A stretch of DNA of 5,824 nucleotides from Lachnospiraceae bacterium (lineage in GTDB: Bacteria > Bacillota > Clostridia > Lachnospirales > Lachnospiraceae), in NCBI GenBank assembly GCA_017444545.1, contig JAFSWJ010000169.1, positions 1-5,824 of the forward strand, read 5' to 3'. Position 1 is the stretch's first letter. Every line of letters begins with the position of its first letter. The notes below the pieces were generated by a model that saw only the letters and a program-made list of their open reading frames with translations, did no database searches and was not told the DNA's origin. Of this stretch, positions 4,783-5,824 are shown one piece after another. The position numbers were made by a program, and so were the translations under genes.

Positions 4783-5823
4783 ATGGAAAATTTTGACTTT
4801 TACAGCCCTACGGAGTTTGTTTTTGGAAAAGACAGGGAAAACGAGACAGGGAAGTATGTGAAAAAGCACGGCGGAAGTAAGGTGCTGATACATTATGGCG
4901 GAGGAAGCGTCAAAAGATCGGGGCTGCTCGAGAGGGTGCAGGCATCCCTTGATCAGGAAAAGATCGAATATGTGCTGCTCGGAGGCGTGAAGCCCAACCC
5001 AAGGAGCGGACTTGTTTATGAAGGTATCGAGATCTGCAAGACGGAAAAGGTGGATTTCATCCTTGCGGTGGGCGGCGGCAGCACCATAGATTCCGCAAAG
5101 GCCATCGCTGCGGGAACGGTCTATGACGGTGATTTCTGGGATTTCTATATGGGAAAGAGGATAGAGAAAGCTCTTCCCGTGGGAACGGTCCTGACCATAG
5201 CAGCTGCAGGAAGCGAGGGAAGTCCCGACAGTGTCATCACAAAGGAAGAGGGCATGTTCAAAAGAGGTGCCAGCGGCGATGCAATCAGGCCGAAGTTTTC
5301 GATACTAAATCCCGCTCTGACCCAGACCCTTCCGCCCTTCCAGACGGCAGCGGGCATTACGGACATCATGGCTCACCTCTACGAGAGATATCTGACAAAT
5401 ACAAAGGAGGTTGAGGTCACCGACCGTCTCATAGAAGGACTTCTGCTTACCATGATACATGAGGGACCCAGGGTCATAGCGGATCCCGACAATTATGAGG
5501 TCCGCGCGAATATCATGTGGGCGGGGATGATGGCCCATAATAATTCCTGCGGCGTTGGCAGGAGCCAGGACTGGAACAGCCACAACATCGAGCATGAGCT
5601 TTCGGCGCTTTACGACTGCGCTCACGGTGCGGGACTTGCGGTCACCCTGCCTGCGGTCTTTACCTATGTAATGGATCATGATGTGATGCGCTTTGCAAAG
5701 GCAGCGGTCCGGGTGTGGGGATGCGAGATGGATTTTGATCATCCCGAGGTCACGGCAAAGGAGGGCATTGAAAGGCTTCGCCGGTTCTTCATCTCCATCG
5801 GCATGCCCAAAAACTTCGAGTAA
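4783..5823 (+). CDS. Iron-type alcohol dehydrogenase (BdhA/YqhD-like), short C-terminus
   Basis: This cytoplasmic enzyme should reduce aldehydes to alcohols (or the reverse) with NAD(P)H, as butanol dehydrogenases and E. coli YqhD do; the physiological substrate is not evident. From ATG 4783 it has 346 residues. The N-terminal nucleotide-binding half shows YGGGSVKRSG (38-47), NP (72-73) and VGGGSTIDSAK (96-106). The C-terminal helical half carries the four metal ligands D194, H198, H267 and H281, at the same numbers as the YqhD ligands. The reading frame stops after GMPKNFE, where YqhD-type proteins (about 387 residues) continue for roughly 40 more, so the last helices are missing. The window ends one base after the TAA, so a nonsense change, a frameshift or a genuinely short variant cannot be told apart. 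It is probably transcribed alone from the gap upstream. Confidence 0.9.
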   Translation: MENFDFYSPTEFVFGKDRENETGKYVKKHGGSKVLIHYGGGSVKRSGLLERVQASLDQEKIEYVLLGGVKPNPRSGLVYEGIEICKTEKVDFILAVGGGSTIDSAKAIAAGTVYDGDFWDFYMGKRIEKALPVGTVLTIAAAGSEGSPDSVITKEEGMFKRGASGDAIRPKFSILNPALTQTLPPFQTAAGITDIMAHLYERYLTNTKEVEVTDRLIEGLLLTMIHEGPRVIADPDNYEVRANIMWAGMMAHNNSCGVGRSQDWNSHNIEHELSALYDCAHGAGLAVTLPAVFTYVMDHDVMRFAKAAVRVWGCEMDFDHPEVTAKEGIERLRRFFISIGMPKNFE

Positions 5824-5824
5824 C

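Noticed and set aside
4315..4893. 192-codon reverse-strand frame across the end of the GNAT gene, the repeats and the start of the dehydrogenase
   Set aside because: It overlaps two well-supported genes and translates the repeats into low-information peptide; no family resemblance is seen.

Overview
The window carries four genes, all on the + strand, in the style of a Clostridia/Lachnospiraceae genome. This placement is an inference from the types of protein (an ammonium channel fused to a P-II domain, a Bacillus-type Fe-S PurF, a Firmicutes-type GNAT, a BdhA/YqhD-type alcohol dehydrogenase), the strong AGGAGG-like ribosome binding sites, and the abundant small GGGACG...TCTCTGT repeats. No marker in the window fixes genus or species.

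Layout: (1) 53-1807 encodes an Amt ammonium channel with a complete P-II signal domain fused to its C-terminus. (2) 1808-2281 holds no credible gene; it is packed with short palindromic repeats: forward units, then a 144-bp segment bounded by 24-nt inverted repeats, then three tandem 33-nt units in reverse orientation, then a split unit and a hairpin just ahead of the next gene. (3) 2282-3661 is purF. (4) 3660-3690 is a hairpin repeat that begins inside the purF stop codon. (5) 3764-4522 encodes a GNAT acetyltransferase that looks more AT-rich than its neighbours. (6) 4521-4690 holds one forward and two reverse copies of the same repeat, arranged as a 40-nt near-perfect inverted repeat. (7) 4783-5823 encodes an iron-type alcohol dehydrogenase that stops about 40 residues earlier than its family.

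The genes do not form an obvious single pathway. Ammonium uptake and sensing (Amt-P-II) and glutamine-using purine synthesis (PurF) are both nitrogen metabolism, but they are separated by 474 bp of repeat-rich DNA and are unlikely to be one simple operon. The GNAT and the dehydrogenase each have their own upstream gap with promoter-like sequence, so they are probably transcribed separately.

The most interesting signal is the repeat system. Two sub-families (one ending in TTACA/TTTCA, one in TCCCA) share the core GGGACG...TCTCTGT and the same 33-nt tandem period, fill three of the gaps, occur as forward/reverse clusters, and abut stop codons. They resemble REP/BIME elements of the kind mobilised by RAYT transposases, but no transposase is in the window, so that link is inference.
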